From: Phenylobacterium sp.
Lineage (GTDB): Bacteria; Pseudomonadota; Alphaproteobacteria; Caulobacterales; Caulobacteraceae
Reading direction: 5' to 3'
DNA length: 64,000 bases
NCBI RefSeq assembly: GCF_013822795.1
Contig: NZ_PNLB01000006.1
Span: 1 to 64,000, forward strand
The notes beneath the pieces were generated by a model, which was given only the letters and a program-made list of their open reading frames with translations, ran no database searches and had not been told where the DNA came from. Shown piece by piece: positions 1 to 7,029 of this stretch. The position numbers and the translations under genes were made by a program. Position 1 is the first letter of the stretch. Each line of letters begins with the position of its first letter.

Positions 1-24
1 AGCCTGCTCGGCCTGTTCCGATAA
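1..24 (+). CDS. 3' end of a probable flagellin gene (partial)
   Basis: The window opens in an open frame that ends SLLGLFR and then TAA at 22-24. Flagellins of Caulobacter relatives typically end in a short hydrophobic stretch of the type xLLxLF, and the next genes are FlaG and a flagellin, so this is probably the C-terminus of another flagellin. Only seven residues are visible, so the assignment rests on context. Confidence 0.45.
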   Translation, partial: SLLGLFR

Positions 25-30
25 GCCGAA

Positions 31-54
31 AGGGCGCGGCTTCGGCCGCGTCCT
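31..54 (+). terminator. Possible terminator hairpin after the first flagellin fragment
   Basis: Two 10-base arms around a TTCG tetraloop (AGGGCGCGGC and GCCGCGTCCT) pair with one G-U wobble. No T-run follows, so it may be a weak intrinsic terminator or an mRNA-stabilising 3' hairpin. Confidence 0.45.
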
Positions 55-138
55 GTGTCGGCGGCGGGGAGGGAGACCTCTCCGCCGCCGGCGCGCAGAT
101 GGGGTCGTCGGGGGCGCAAGCCTCAGGCGAATGGAACC

Positions 139-414
139 ATGGAGAGCAAGCTCTCAGTCGTGGCGGCGCCCGCCGATATCGAACCTGTCCAGATCGCCGC
201 CAAGCCCGCCGTCGCGCCGACGCCTGTCGCGCCGCCATCGGTGGAGCCGGACCTGCGGTTGGTGATCGAAGAAGGGCAGGCGGGCAGCTTCGTCTACAAG
301 ACCATCGATCGCCGCACCGGGGAGGTGGTGTTGCAACTGCCGCGTGAAGAGGTGCTGCGTATGCGGGAGGCCGAGGCCTACGTGGCCGGGGCGGTCATCG
401 CGACTCAGGCCTGA
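139..414 (+). CDS. flaG: FlaG family flagellar protein
   Basis: This encodes a 91-residue protein whose C-terminal half (VYKTIDRRTGEVV, then LPREEVLRM) matches the FlaG family: short cytoplasmic proteins encoded next to flagellins, thought to affect filament length or flagellin handling. The N-terminal half is rich in Ala and Pro and probably disordered. I chose ATG at 139; an in-frame GTG at 55 would add 28 Arg-rich residues that do not look like FlaG and would start within one base of the upstream hairpin. It lies between two flagellin genes on the same strand. The family call is good; its exact role in this lineage is not known to me. Confidence 0.75.
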   Translation: MESKLSVVAAPADIEPVQIAAKPAVAPTPVAPPSVEPDLRLVIEEGQAGSFVYKTIDRRTGEVVLQLPREEVLRMREAEAYVAGAVIATQA

Positions 415-543
415 GTTTCGTCGCGCCCGCTGGGCGGACTCTGGAACGCGCCCTTCCACAGGGCGCAACCGCAGCCCAGGGAAGGGGCCTGCGGCTATTG
501 GCGCGATGTCGTTAATCTTTCGGAAACCATGCGCTTCCTAGCG

Positions 544-551
544 TTAACCAT
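544..551 (+). promoter_or_regulatory. Possible CtrA half-site upstream of flagellin
   Basis: The octamer TTAACCAT lies 57 bases before the flagellin start, followed by AGTTT. It matches the half-site recognised by the cell-cycle regulator CtrA in Caulobacter. The second TTAA of the full TTAA-N7-TTAA site is degenerate here (TTCG). I could not find a convincing sigma-54 -24/-12 pair, which would be expected for a late flagellin gene. Confidence 0.3.
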
Positions 552-607
552 AGTTTCGGCGTGCGAGTCGCGCGTCAATCATGGGTTCTCTGAAGGAGAT
601 TGGCGCC

Positions 608-1441
608 ATGGCGATGAGCGTGAATACGAACAAGTCGGCGCTGATCGCGCTCCAGAACCTCAACACCACCAACGAAAAGTTGGAGCAGGTTCAGAACAAG
701 ATCAACACCGGCCTGCGGGTGTCGAGCGCCAAGGACAACGCGGCCGTCTACGCGATCGCGCAGAAGCAGCGCGCGGACTTCAGTTCGCTTGGCGCCGTGA
801 AGATGAGTCTGGACCGCGCGACCTCGATCACCGACGTGGCCCTCAGCGCCGGCCAGCAGATCAGCGACATTCTCGTCCAAATGCGGGAAAAGGTCGTCGG
901 CGCCGCCGAGGACTCGGCCTCACCGTCGACCCGCAAGGCCTTCGACGACGAGTACCAGACGCTGCTCCAGGCCATCAGCCAGTTCTCCTCGTCGGCGGAG
1001 TTCGACGGCGTCTCGGTGCTCAACGGCTCGCTGACCGCCAACCTCAACTTCCTGGCGAACTCTGACGGCGACAGCTACATCGCGCTGACGCCCCAGGATT
1101 TCACGATCTCCGGCTCAATCATCAATCTCGACGGCTCGGCGCTGACGGGCACGACCAGCGCGACCAAGTCGGTGCTCGCCTCGCTCGATCTGGCGATCGG
1201 CAAGGTTACGGCGGCGCTCGCCGAGATGGGCGCTCAGGCCAAGCAGATCGAGAAGCATGTCACCTTCGTCTCCAAGCTGCAGGACGTGCTGGAGACCGGG
1301 ATCGGCAACCTCGTCGATGCCGACATCGCCAAGGAAAGCGCCCGCCTGCAGGCCTTGCAGGTGCAGCAGCAGCTCGGCGCGCAGGCGCTGTCGATCGCCA
1401 ACTCGCAGCCGCAGGTGATCCTGCAGCTGTTCAAGGGCTGA
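608..1441 (+). CDS. Flagellin
   Basis: This encodes the filament subunit, 277 residues, the short Caulobacter-type flagellin. The conserved N-terminal coiled region begins MAMSVNTNKSALIALQNL, with the hallmark SSAKDNAAVYAIAQKQRAD, followed by a minimal central domain and a helical C-terminus (QALSIANSQPQ) ending in ILQLFKG. The start at 608 has an AAGGAG ribosome site seven bases upstream; the longer reading from GTG at 581 would swallow that site. A strong terminator follows. Caulobacter relatives carry several flagellin genes, so I do not assign a specific fljK/L/M/N/O name. Export is by the flagellar type III apparatus. Confidence 0.93.
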   Translation: MAMSVNTNKSALIALQNLNTTNEKLEQVQNKINTGLRVSSAKDNAAVYAIAQKQRADFSSLGAVKMSLDRATSITDVALSAGQQISDILVQMREKVVGAAEDSASPSTRKAFDDEYQTLLQAISQFSSSAEFDGVSVLNGSLTANLNFLANSDGDSYIALTPQDFTISGSIINLDGSALTGTTSATKSVLASLDLAIGKVTAALAEMGAQAKQIEKHVTFVSKLQDVLETGIGNLVDADIAKESARLQALQVQQQLGAQALSIANSQPQVILQLFKG

Positions 1442-1465
1442 CGCCCGTTTGAGGGGAGAGTACCC

Positions 1466-1500
1466 GGCCCCGGAGCTCCGCGCTCCGGGGCCTTTTATTT
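1466..1500 (+). terminator. Rho-independent terminator of the flagellin gene
   Basis: A perfect 10-base-pair stem (GGCCCCGGAG / CTCCGGGGCC) with a 7-base loop is followed by TTTTATTT, 24 bases after the flagellin stop codon. This is the clearest intrinsic terminator in the window and isolates the highly expressed flagellin transcript. Confidence 0.92.
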
Positions 1501-1584
1501 GCGCCGCGGGCGGGTCGCCTTAACCCCTCGTCAGCCCTTGTGGCGCAATCTGCAGTTGGGAAGTTGCGTGAGTCGGTGGCCTAG

Positions 1585-4401
1585 GTGATCAGCCTCGATA
1601 CCAATCTGCTGCTGGGATACTATCAGGCCAAGAACGGCCTGAGCGCGTCCGTGGGCGGCACGTCGACGGGCGTCGCCTCCTCGGTGAAGAAGGCCCCGAC
1701 GCCGCCTTGGAGCACCCTGTCGGCGGCCCCGAAGGCCGACGAGATGCTCAAGAGCGTCATGATGGGCCGCAAGTTCATCGACGAGTACCAGACCCAGCTC
1801 GACGTCAAAGGCGCCAGCGAGGACTACCGGCAGCTCTTCGCGATCCATCAGGGGCTGTCCACCCTCGAAGCGCTCGCGCGCAAGGCCGATGACAAGGACA
1901 CCACGTCCGCGGAACTGAAGCGGATCCAGGCCGCCTTTACTCGCGGCATGTCCGAAGTGTCGGGCTACATCGACGATGCGAATTTCGACAAGCTGCGACT
2001 GACCTATGGCGACGTCGCCGACAAGGCCAAGTCCACGGTCGGCGTGCCAAAGACTACGCCGAAGTACATGACCTCGCCGCTGCACCAGGGAACGGCGACC
2101 GATGCGGTCGAGGCGTTCCAGGGCGACATGAAGTTCAGCGTCAAGATACGGCTGCCGAACAAGGTCGAGACGACCATCAACTTCGACCTCGCCGAAATGG
2201 GCTCTACGACCCGATCGATGAACGAGGTGGTGAAGTACATCAACACCAAGATCAGCGCCGCCGGCGGCTTCAGCACCCGGTTCGCGGTGGAGAAGATCGC
2301 CGGGGCTGAGAAGACCACCGAGGTCAATGGCCGGACGATCAAGCTCGGCACCGAACCGGACAAGTTCGCGCTGAAAATTCAGGGCGATGCGACTGAAATC
2401 CTGACGTTTTCCGCGCCAGCCACGTCGCCGGCCGTCTACATCACCCAGACCGCCGGCGACCCGAAGCCCGGCAAGACCACGAAGATCGAAGACGGCAAGG
2501 TGGTCACGGTCACGCCGGATCCGAAGCTCGTCGAGGAACTGATCAAGTTTGAGACCGGCACGACGTCGGACGCCGTGCGCCGGCCTGGCGATGTGAACTG
2601 GGTCGATGGGCGGGTCTTTAATGTCGCCCTCCCGGAGGGCGTGGAGAAGGTCCACAAGACCGTCACCGGCCCCGATGGGGCGCTCTATCTACTGGCCGAC
2701 GTGAACGACACTGTCGACGGCCAGACGATCAAGGGCGCTGGCGACGTCGCGCTGATGAAGTTCGATTCGGCCGGCAAGCTCGTCTACGCGCGCACGCTTG
2801 GGGCGTCAGCCGACGCAACAGGCCTTGGCCTGGCGATCGGGCCGGACGGCCAGATCGCTGTGTCGGGCTCGGTGACGGGCGGCTTCGCCGCGAGCGGCGT
2901 TCCAATCGGCAGCGGCGCGCTGGAAACGATCCCCAAGGTCCTGAAGGCCGACAACGGCATCGACGAGACCAAGCCCGACAGTTTCGTCGCGGTGTTCAGC
3001 GCCGCGGGCGACGAGATGTGGTCCCAGCGGATGGGCGCGCGCGACGACGACGAGGCGACCAGTGTCGCTTTCGGTGCGGACGGCTCGCTCTATGTGCTCG
3101 GCCGCACCAAGGGCGCGATGCCTGGCCAGACCTCGAACGGCAACTGGGACAACTATCTGCGGGCCTTCGACGCTGAGGGACGCCTGAAGTCCACGACTCA
3201 GTTTGGCGCCTCTGGCGAGGACAAGCCTGCCGGCCTAGTGGTCGACGGCACGAACGTCGTTGTCGCCTCGATTGAGGGCGGCGAGATCAAGCTGCGCCGC
3301 TACGATATGACTGATCCGAAAGCGCCGGCGCTTTCGGCTACGCGGAGCCTCGGCACTCTGGGCGGCGGTTCGATCGCCGGTGTCACCATGGACGGCGGCA
3401 ACATCGTGATCGCCGGATCGACGGGCGCCACCCTGGGCGTGGCCAACACCACCCGCGCCTCGTCAGGCAGCGTCGACGCCTTCGCCGCGCGGATCTCGGC
3501 GGATCTGACCTCCAGCGCCGACGCCATCGCCTATTATGGCGGCAGCGGCGATGATCGAGCCACGGCGATGACGGTGGCTGACGGCAAGGTCTGGCTGACC
3601 GGGACCACCAAGGCCGACCTTCCGGGCATGACTAACGCTGTCGGCAAGGTCGACGGCTTTGCGGTTGGGCTCGACATCGGCACTGGCGCGGTGGCCTGGT
3701 CGCAACGGTTCACCGGTTCGGAAAAGATGACCGCGCCGAGTTCAATCGCGGTCGAGGTCGGCGGGGCCAGCGCACTGGACCGTCTGGGCCTGCCCAAGGG
3801 CAAGGTCGAGTACTCCGACTCCCAGCTCGTCACCTCAGCGACCTCGGCGCGTCCGGGCGACACCTTCCAGATCCGGCGACGGATCGGCGGCCCGGCGGCG
3901 ACCATCACCATCGAGGCGAACGATACTCTCGAGACGCTCGCCAAAAAGATCCTGCGCGCGACCTCGTATGGTGTGAAGGCCGAAGTCGTGTCCGACGGCG
4001 AGGTCCGCAAGCTTCAGATCCGTCCGCAGAACAGCCGCTCCAGCCTAGAAATCCTTGGGGGGAAGGGCGGTCTCGATGCGCTTGAGGCGCTAGGCCTGCA
4101 CGAGGGCTTTGTGCGCAGCACGGTGATGAGCGACGAGCGGATGGTCCCCGGCGACGGAGGATCGGCCATGTACGGTCTGAAAATGCCTCGCGACCTGTCG
4201 CTGTCGACCAAGGAAGACATCAAGGCGACCATCGACAAGCTGACCATGGCCATGTCGGTGCTGCGCGGCGCCTATCGCGACCTGGAACAGGGCATGAAGC
4301 CCGCCAGCGAGACCAAGAAGGCCACCGGTGAGGTTCCTGCCTATCTGAAGAACCAACTGGCGAACTACCAGGCGGGCCTGAACCGCCTGACCGGCGGCTG
4401 A
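1585..4401 (+). CDS. Large FlaEY-like flagellar regulatory/filament-associated protein
   Basis: A 938-residue protein without a signal peptide or membrane segment. Residues 1-150 are helical and begin MISLDTNLLLGYYQAKNG. A central block (about 340-720) consists of beta-propeller-like repeats of the SBBP kind (GPDGALYLLADV; FGADGSLYVLGRTKGAMP), and the C-terminal third contains segments (about 750-830, ending near GVKAEVVSDGEVRKLQI) resembling the inserted domain of flagellins and FliD. Caulobacter has a regulatory protein FlaEY of similar size encoded beside its alpha-flagellin genes; position and composition suggest this is its counterpart, but I identify it by recall and context, not alignment. 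The start is GTG at 1585 with no good ribosome site. It is separated from the flagellin by a terminator and so has its own promoter. Confidence 0.6.
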   Translation: MISLDTNLLLGYYQAKNGLSASVGGTSTGVASSVKKAPTPPWSTLSAAPKADEMLKSVMMGRKFIDEYQTQLDVKGASEDYRQLFAIHQGLSTLEALARKADDKDTTSAELKRIQAAFTRGMSEVSGYIDDANFDKLRLTYGDVADKAKSTVGVPKTTPKYMTSPLHQGTATDAVEAFQGDMKFSVKIRLPNKVETTINFDLAEMGSTTRSMNEVVKYINTKISAAGGFSTRFAVEKIAGAEKTTEVNGRTIKLGTEPDKFALKIQGDATEILTFSAPATSPAVYITQTAGDPKPGKTTKIEDGKVVTVTPDPKLVEELIKFETGTTSDAVRRPGDVNWVDGRVFNVALPEGVEKVHKTVTGPDGALYLLADVNDTVDGQTIKGAGDVALMKFDSAGKLVYARTLGASADATGLGLAIGPDGQIAVSGSVTGGFAASGVPIGSGALETIPKVLKADNGIDETKPDSFVAVFSAAGDEMWSQRMGARDDDEATSVAFGADGSLYVLGRTKGAMPGQTSNGNWDNYLRAFDAEGRLKSTTQFGASGEDKPAGLVVDGTNVVVASIEGGEIKLRRYDMTDPKAPALSATRSLGTLGGGSIAGVTMDGGNIVIAGSTGATLGVANTTRASSGSVDAFAARISADLTSSADAIAYYGGSGDDRATAMTVADGKVWLTGTTKADLPGMTNAVGKVDGFAVGLDIGTGAVAWSQRFTGSEKMTAPSSIAVEVGGASALDRLGLPKGKVEYSDSQLVTSATSARPGDTFQIRRRIGGPAATITIEANDTLETLAKKILRATSYGVKAEVVSDGEVRKLQIRPQNSRSSLEILGGKGGLDALEALGLHEGFVRSTVMSDERMVPGDGGSAMYGLKMPRDLSLSTKEDIKATIDKLTMAMSVLRGAYRDLEQGMKPASETKKATGEVPAYLKNQLANYQAGLNRLTGG

Positions 4402-4449
4402 TCCAGACGCGCGCTTGAAACCGTCACACGCACGGTCTAGCGAGGGCGC

Positions 4450-5130
4450 ATGGAGTTCCTGAAAGATCGGCGCACGCTTCTGGCCCTCGTCGGCGGCGCG
4501 CTCGCCCTGTTGGCTGGCGTGATCATCGCCAGCGTCATGGTCAACAAGGGCAAGGGCGAAAAGCCCGCTCCGCCACCTGCTTCGCAGGGCGGGCTGGTCG
4601 TCGAGACCGGCGCGCCGGACGATGGCCGCCTGGATCCCGCCAAGCCGCTGCGGTGTTTTGTGGCCGGTCAGTACGTCGGCGAGATGACTTTGGCCGAGTG
4701 CGCTAAGCGTAATGGCGTGGCGACCGGAGCGCTCGACGTGGGCGTAGACGAAGCCGGCAATCTGGCGGCGGCCGACCAGGCCGGCACGATGCTCACGCCG
4801 TTGCCGCCGCAGCCCGAAGCGGTCACCCCGCTCAATCCGGCCCCGACGGCGCCGGCCCAGCCTCCCGCGGCGACCAATGCGCCGGCCGGCGGGTGCTGGC
4901 GCTACGTCGACGGCGGATGGCGCAAGCTGCCCAACGATCTGACGCTCAACGCCTGTGTCCAGGCTCTGTTCGCCGGCCGCTGCGAGCGACCCGGCGGGGC
5001 CACCTACGGCCGCTGGATGCAGCAGACGCTGCGCCTTGTGCCGGGCAAGGTGGAGGTGTCGGGCGATAATCGCAGCTTCCGTCCGCTGGCCGAACAGGCT
5101 CAGAATTGCTCGATCTCAACCATCGGCTAG
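4450..5130 (+). CDS. Uncharacterised single-pass membrane protein
   Basis: This 226-residue protein has one membrane helix near residues 12-33 (TLLALVGGALALLAGVIIAS) after a short charged N-terminus, so the rest is probably periplasmic. A Pro/Ala-rich stretch (about 118-145) separates two small Cys-containing modules: CFVAGQYVGEMTLAEC and a second one with GGCWRYVDGGW, NACVQALFAGRCERP and a final NCSISTIG. The spacing of cysteines suggests disulfides. I recognise no named domain. It starts 48 bases after the FlaEY-like gene and is followed 45 bases later by a small lipoprotein gene; these two could be co-transcribed envelope proteins. Confidence 0.7.
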   Translation: MEFLKDRRTLLALVGGALALLAGVIIASVMVNKGKGEKPAPPPASQGGLVVETGAPDDGRLDPAKPLRCFVAGQYVGEMTLAECAKRNGVATGALDVGVDEAGNLAAADQAGTMLTPLPPQPEAVTPLNPAPTAPAQPPAATNAPAGGCWRYVDGGWRKLPNDLTLNACVQALFAGRCERPGGATYGRWMQQTLRLVPGKVEVSGDNRSFRPLAEQAQNCSISTIG

Positions 5131-5175
5131 GCGCACGCCCTGCCGCCGCCGCAATCGCGACTATAGGCTGACCCC

Positions 5176-5565
5176 ATGCTGTTCCGCTTCGCCCTGGTCG
5201 CAGGTCTTTCCATTGTCGCGCTGGCCGCCTGTTCCAAGCGCACGCTGCCGCCGGGCGGTGAGGGGATCTGCTGGAACGTCACTCGGACGCCGGAAGGCGA
5301 GCTGAAGTACCACAAGCTGAAGACGGGCGTTCCGACCCTCGAGCACTGCGCGGCGGAACTCGAAAGCATGCGCGTGCGGTTCCTGCGCATGGGTGGCTCG
5401 GTTCGGGAGGTCACCGGCGCCTACAAGGGCAGCTTCATCTTCATCGACCGCCGCGGGATTTTCACCGCGCCGTCGCTGGAAGAGCATCCGTATCTGGCTT
5501 TGGTGCGCACGGGAGACGGACGCCTGGCGATCCCTGGAGCGATGCCGCAGCAGCCCGCGCAGTAG
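5176..5565 (+). CDS. Small lipoprotein, paralogue of the one at 30755
   Basis: A 129-residue protein with a lipoprotein signal peptide (MLFRFALVAGLSIVALAAC, lipobox Cys at residue 19). The mature part contains GICWNVTRTPEG, TLEHCAAELESMR and TGAYKGSFIFIDRRGI. The same order of motifs (GVCWRM, TLENCAVRLEGMR, TGAFQGRFIYVTDEEI) is found in the lipoprotein at 30755-31129, so the two define a small family with two conserved Cys that may form a disulfide. I know no function for it. Inner- or outer-membrane destination is not obvious: residue +2 after the Cys is Ser, which favours outer membrane by the Lol rule. Confidence 0.75.
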   Translation: MLFRFALVAGLSIVALAACSKRTLPPGGEGICWNVTRTPEGELKYHKLKTGVPTLEHCAAELESMRVRFLRMGGSVREVTGAYKGSFIFIDRRGIFTAPSLEEHPYLALVRTGDGRLAIPGAMPQQPAQ

Positions 5566-5611
5566 GTTCACGCCCGCGACCAAATCGCTGTGGACTAAGC
5601 GTTAACGTCGT

Positions 5612-5626
5612 GAACGTATAGCGAAC
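5612..5626 (+). promoter_or_regulatory. LexA (SOS) box upstream of ssb
   Basis: GAAC-N7-GAAC is the reverse-strand form of the alphaproteobacterial LexA operator GTTC-N7-GTTC. It lies 86-100 bases upstream of the ssb start codon in the 146-base intergenic region, so ssb is likely repressed by LexA and induced by DNA damage. Confidence 0.8.
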
Positions 5627-5711
5627 ATCGGCGTTGATCCGTGGGAGCGGGTCGTCTAGCGTCGCGCGCTTGGGCGAAAGCCCGCAAGCACGGAAAGCAA
5701 GGGACAAGCTC

Positions 5712-6242
5712 ATGGCGGGCAGCGTCAACAAGGTCATTCTGGTCGGCAATCTCGGCGCCGATCCTGAGATTCGCAGCCTGAATTCGGGCGACCGGGTCGC
5801 CAATCTGCGTATTGCGACCTCGGAAACCTGGCGTGACCGGAGCTCTGGCGAGCGCAAGGAGAAGACCGAGTGGCACCGGGTGGTGATCTTCAACGATAAC
5901 CTCGTGAAGGTGGCCGAGCAGTACCTGCGCAAGGGTTCCAAGGTCTACATCGAGGGCTCGATTCAGACCCGCAAGTGGTCCGATCAGTCGGGGCAGGAGA
6001 AGTATTCGACCGAGATCGTTCTCCAGAAGTTCCGCGGCGAGCTGACCATGCTCGACGGGCGCGGCGATGGTGAGCGCAGCGGCGGCGGCGGCGATTATGG
6101 CGGCGATTACGGCGGCGGCAGCGGTGGCGGCGGTGGTGGTTACGGCGGCGGTGGCGGCGGCTTTGGCGGCGGCTCGCGTAACCAGAGCTCCGGCCCGCGG
6201 GAGGACTTCTCAGCCGACCTGGACGATGAGATTCCGTTCTAG
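5712..6242 (+). CDS. ssb: Single-stranded DNA-binding protein
   Basis: SSB protects single-stranded DNA during replication, repair and recombination as a tetramer and recruits partner proteins through its acidic tail. The 176-residue product has the OB-fold at residues 1-115 ([55 protein letters not shown]), a Gly/Tyr-rich linker at about 118-155 and the canonical tip [11 protein letters not shown] at 5712 starts at the conserved N-terminus. A LexA box lies upstream and a strong hairpin follows the stop codon, so it is a single-gene transcription unit. The linker is unusually glycine-dominated. Confidence 0.97.
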   Translation: MAGSVNKVILVGNLGADPEIRSLNSGDRVANLRIATSETWRDRSSGERKEKTEWHRVVIFNDNLVKVAEQYLRKGSKVYIEGSIQTRKWSDQSGQEKYSTEIVLQKFRGELTMLDGRGDGERSGGGGDYGGDYGGGSGGGGGGYGGGGGGFGGGSRNQSSGPREDFSADLDDEIPF

Positions 6243-6268
6243 GCTTGGCCTGGAACACTAGAAACGCA

Positions 6269-6307
6269 AACGGCCGATCCTGCGAGGGATCGGCCGTTCT
6301 TCGTTCT
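6269..6307 (+). terminator. Bidirectional terminator between ssb and sodC
   Basis: A perfect 12-base-pair stem (AACGGCCGATCC / GGATCGGCCGTT) with a 6-base loop is followed by a T-rich stretch (CTTCGTTCT) on the plus strand and by TTTGCGTTTC on the minus strand. It lies between convergent genes and can serve both. Confidence 0.88.
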
Positions 6308-6390
6308 GAGCGGGGATCTTCAGCGCTGGCGATCGACGCCGCCGCTGCGGCCCGGCCGCAGCGGCTACGCTTGCCCCGAGCCGGGAGCGA

Positions 6391-6918
6391 TCAGCCGCCG
6401 GCGATGACGCCGCAGGCGATGCGCGCGCCGGCCCCGCCGATCGGCTGGGTCGTGTGGTCGTCGGCGTTGGCGTGGACGACGATGGCCGAACCGTCCTTGT
6501 CGGTCAGGTCCTGGCGGCCGTCGACGCCGCCCAACGAGACGAAGGTGGTGAAGATCTCGGCGTTCGCCGTGCCGTCAGCGGCCACGAAGACGTTCGGCAG
6601 GTCGCCGGCCTCGTTGGCGTTGGGGTTCAGCAGGCCGTGCACCATCGTCGGACCGCCGTGAACGTGGCCGCCGGCCGAGGTGAAGTCCGACTTCGAGCAG
6701 TCGCCCTTCTCGTGGAAGTGGAGTCCGTGCCAGCCCGGAGCCACGCCCTTCAGCTCGACCCGCAGCAGCACGCCCTTGGGCGCGTTGGTCAAGGTGGCCG
6801 ACCCGACCGAGGCGCCGGTCGAATTCTTCAGTTCGATCCGTTGGTTGGCTGGTGCGTCTGCCGCATTCGCCGTTCCGGCGAAAAGGGTGGCGGCGAGAGC
6901 GACGAAGGCATATTTCAT
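6391..6918 (-). CDS. sodC: Periplasmic Cu/Zn superoxide dismutase
   Basis: SodC converts superoxide to hydrogen peroxide and oxygen in the periplasm. The 175-residue precursor begins with a signal peptide (MKYAFVALAATLFAGTANA, cleavage before ADAP). Copper and zinc ligands are seen in GLHFHEKGDC, SAGGHVHGG and the late IVVHANADDH; the disulfide Cys pair is represented by GDC and ARIACGV. I chose ATG at 6918, where an AGGA ribosome site precedes the signal peptide; an upstream start at 6984 would add 22 residues in front of it. It is divergent from gyrA with about 110 bases between and convergent with ssb. Confidence 0.95.
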   Translation of the reverse strand: MKYAFVALAATLFAGTANAADAPANQRIELKNSTGASVGSATLTNAPKGVLLRVELKGVAPGWHGLHFHEKGDCSKSDFTSAGGHVHGGPTMVHGLLNPNANEAGDLPNVFVAADGTANAEIFTTFVSLGGVDGRQDLTDKDGSAIVVHANADDHTTQPIGGAGARIACGVIAGG

Positions 6919-7029
6919 GGGATCCTGCACCTGGGTTCGAAACTGTACGGACATTTGGCCTAGCGGCCTCCGGGATGGTAACAACAGAACCTAGCTTTGT
7001 GTCCGATTCTAAACGGCTAAATCCTCTCC

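Noticed and set aside
6060..6175. GGC-rich repeat in ssb as a possible mobile or regulatory repeat
   Set aside because: It is simply the Gly-rich linker of SSB in the correct reading frame.
7016..7023. GCTAAATC, a match to a Caulobacter-type -10 element just before gyrA
   Set aside because: It would place the transcription start at or inside the TTG start codon, and no properly spaced -35 is visible.
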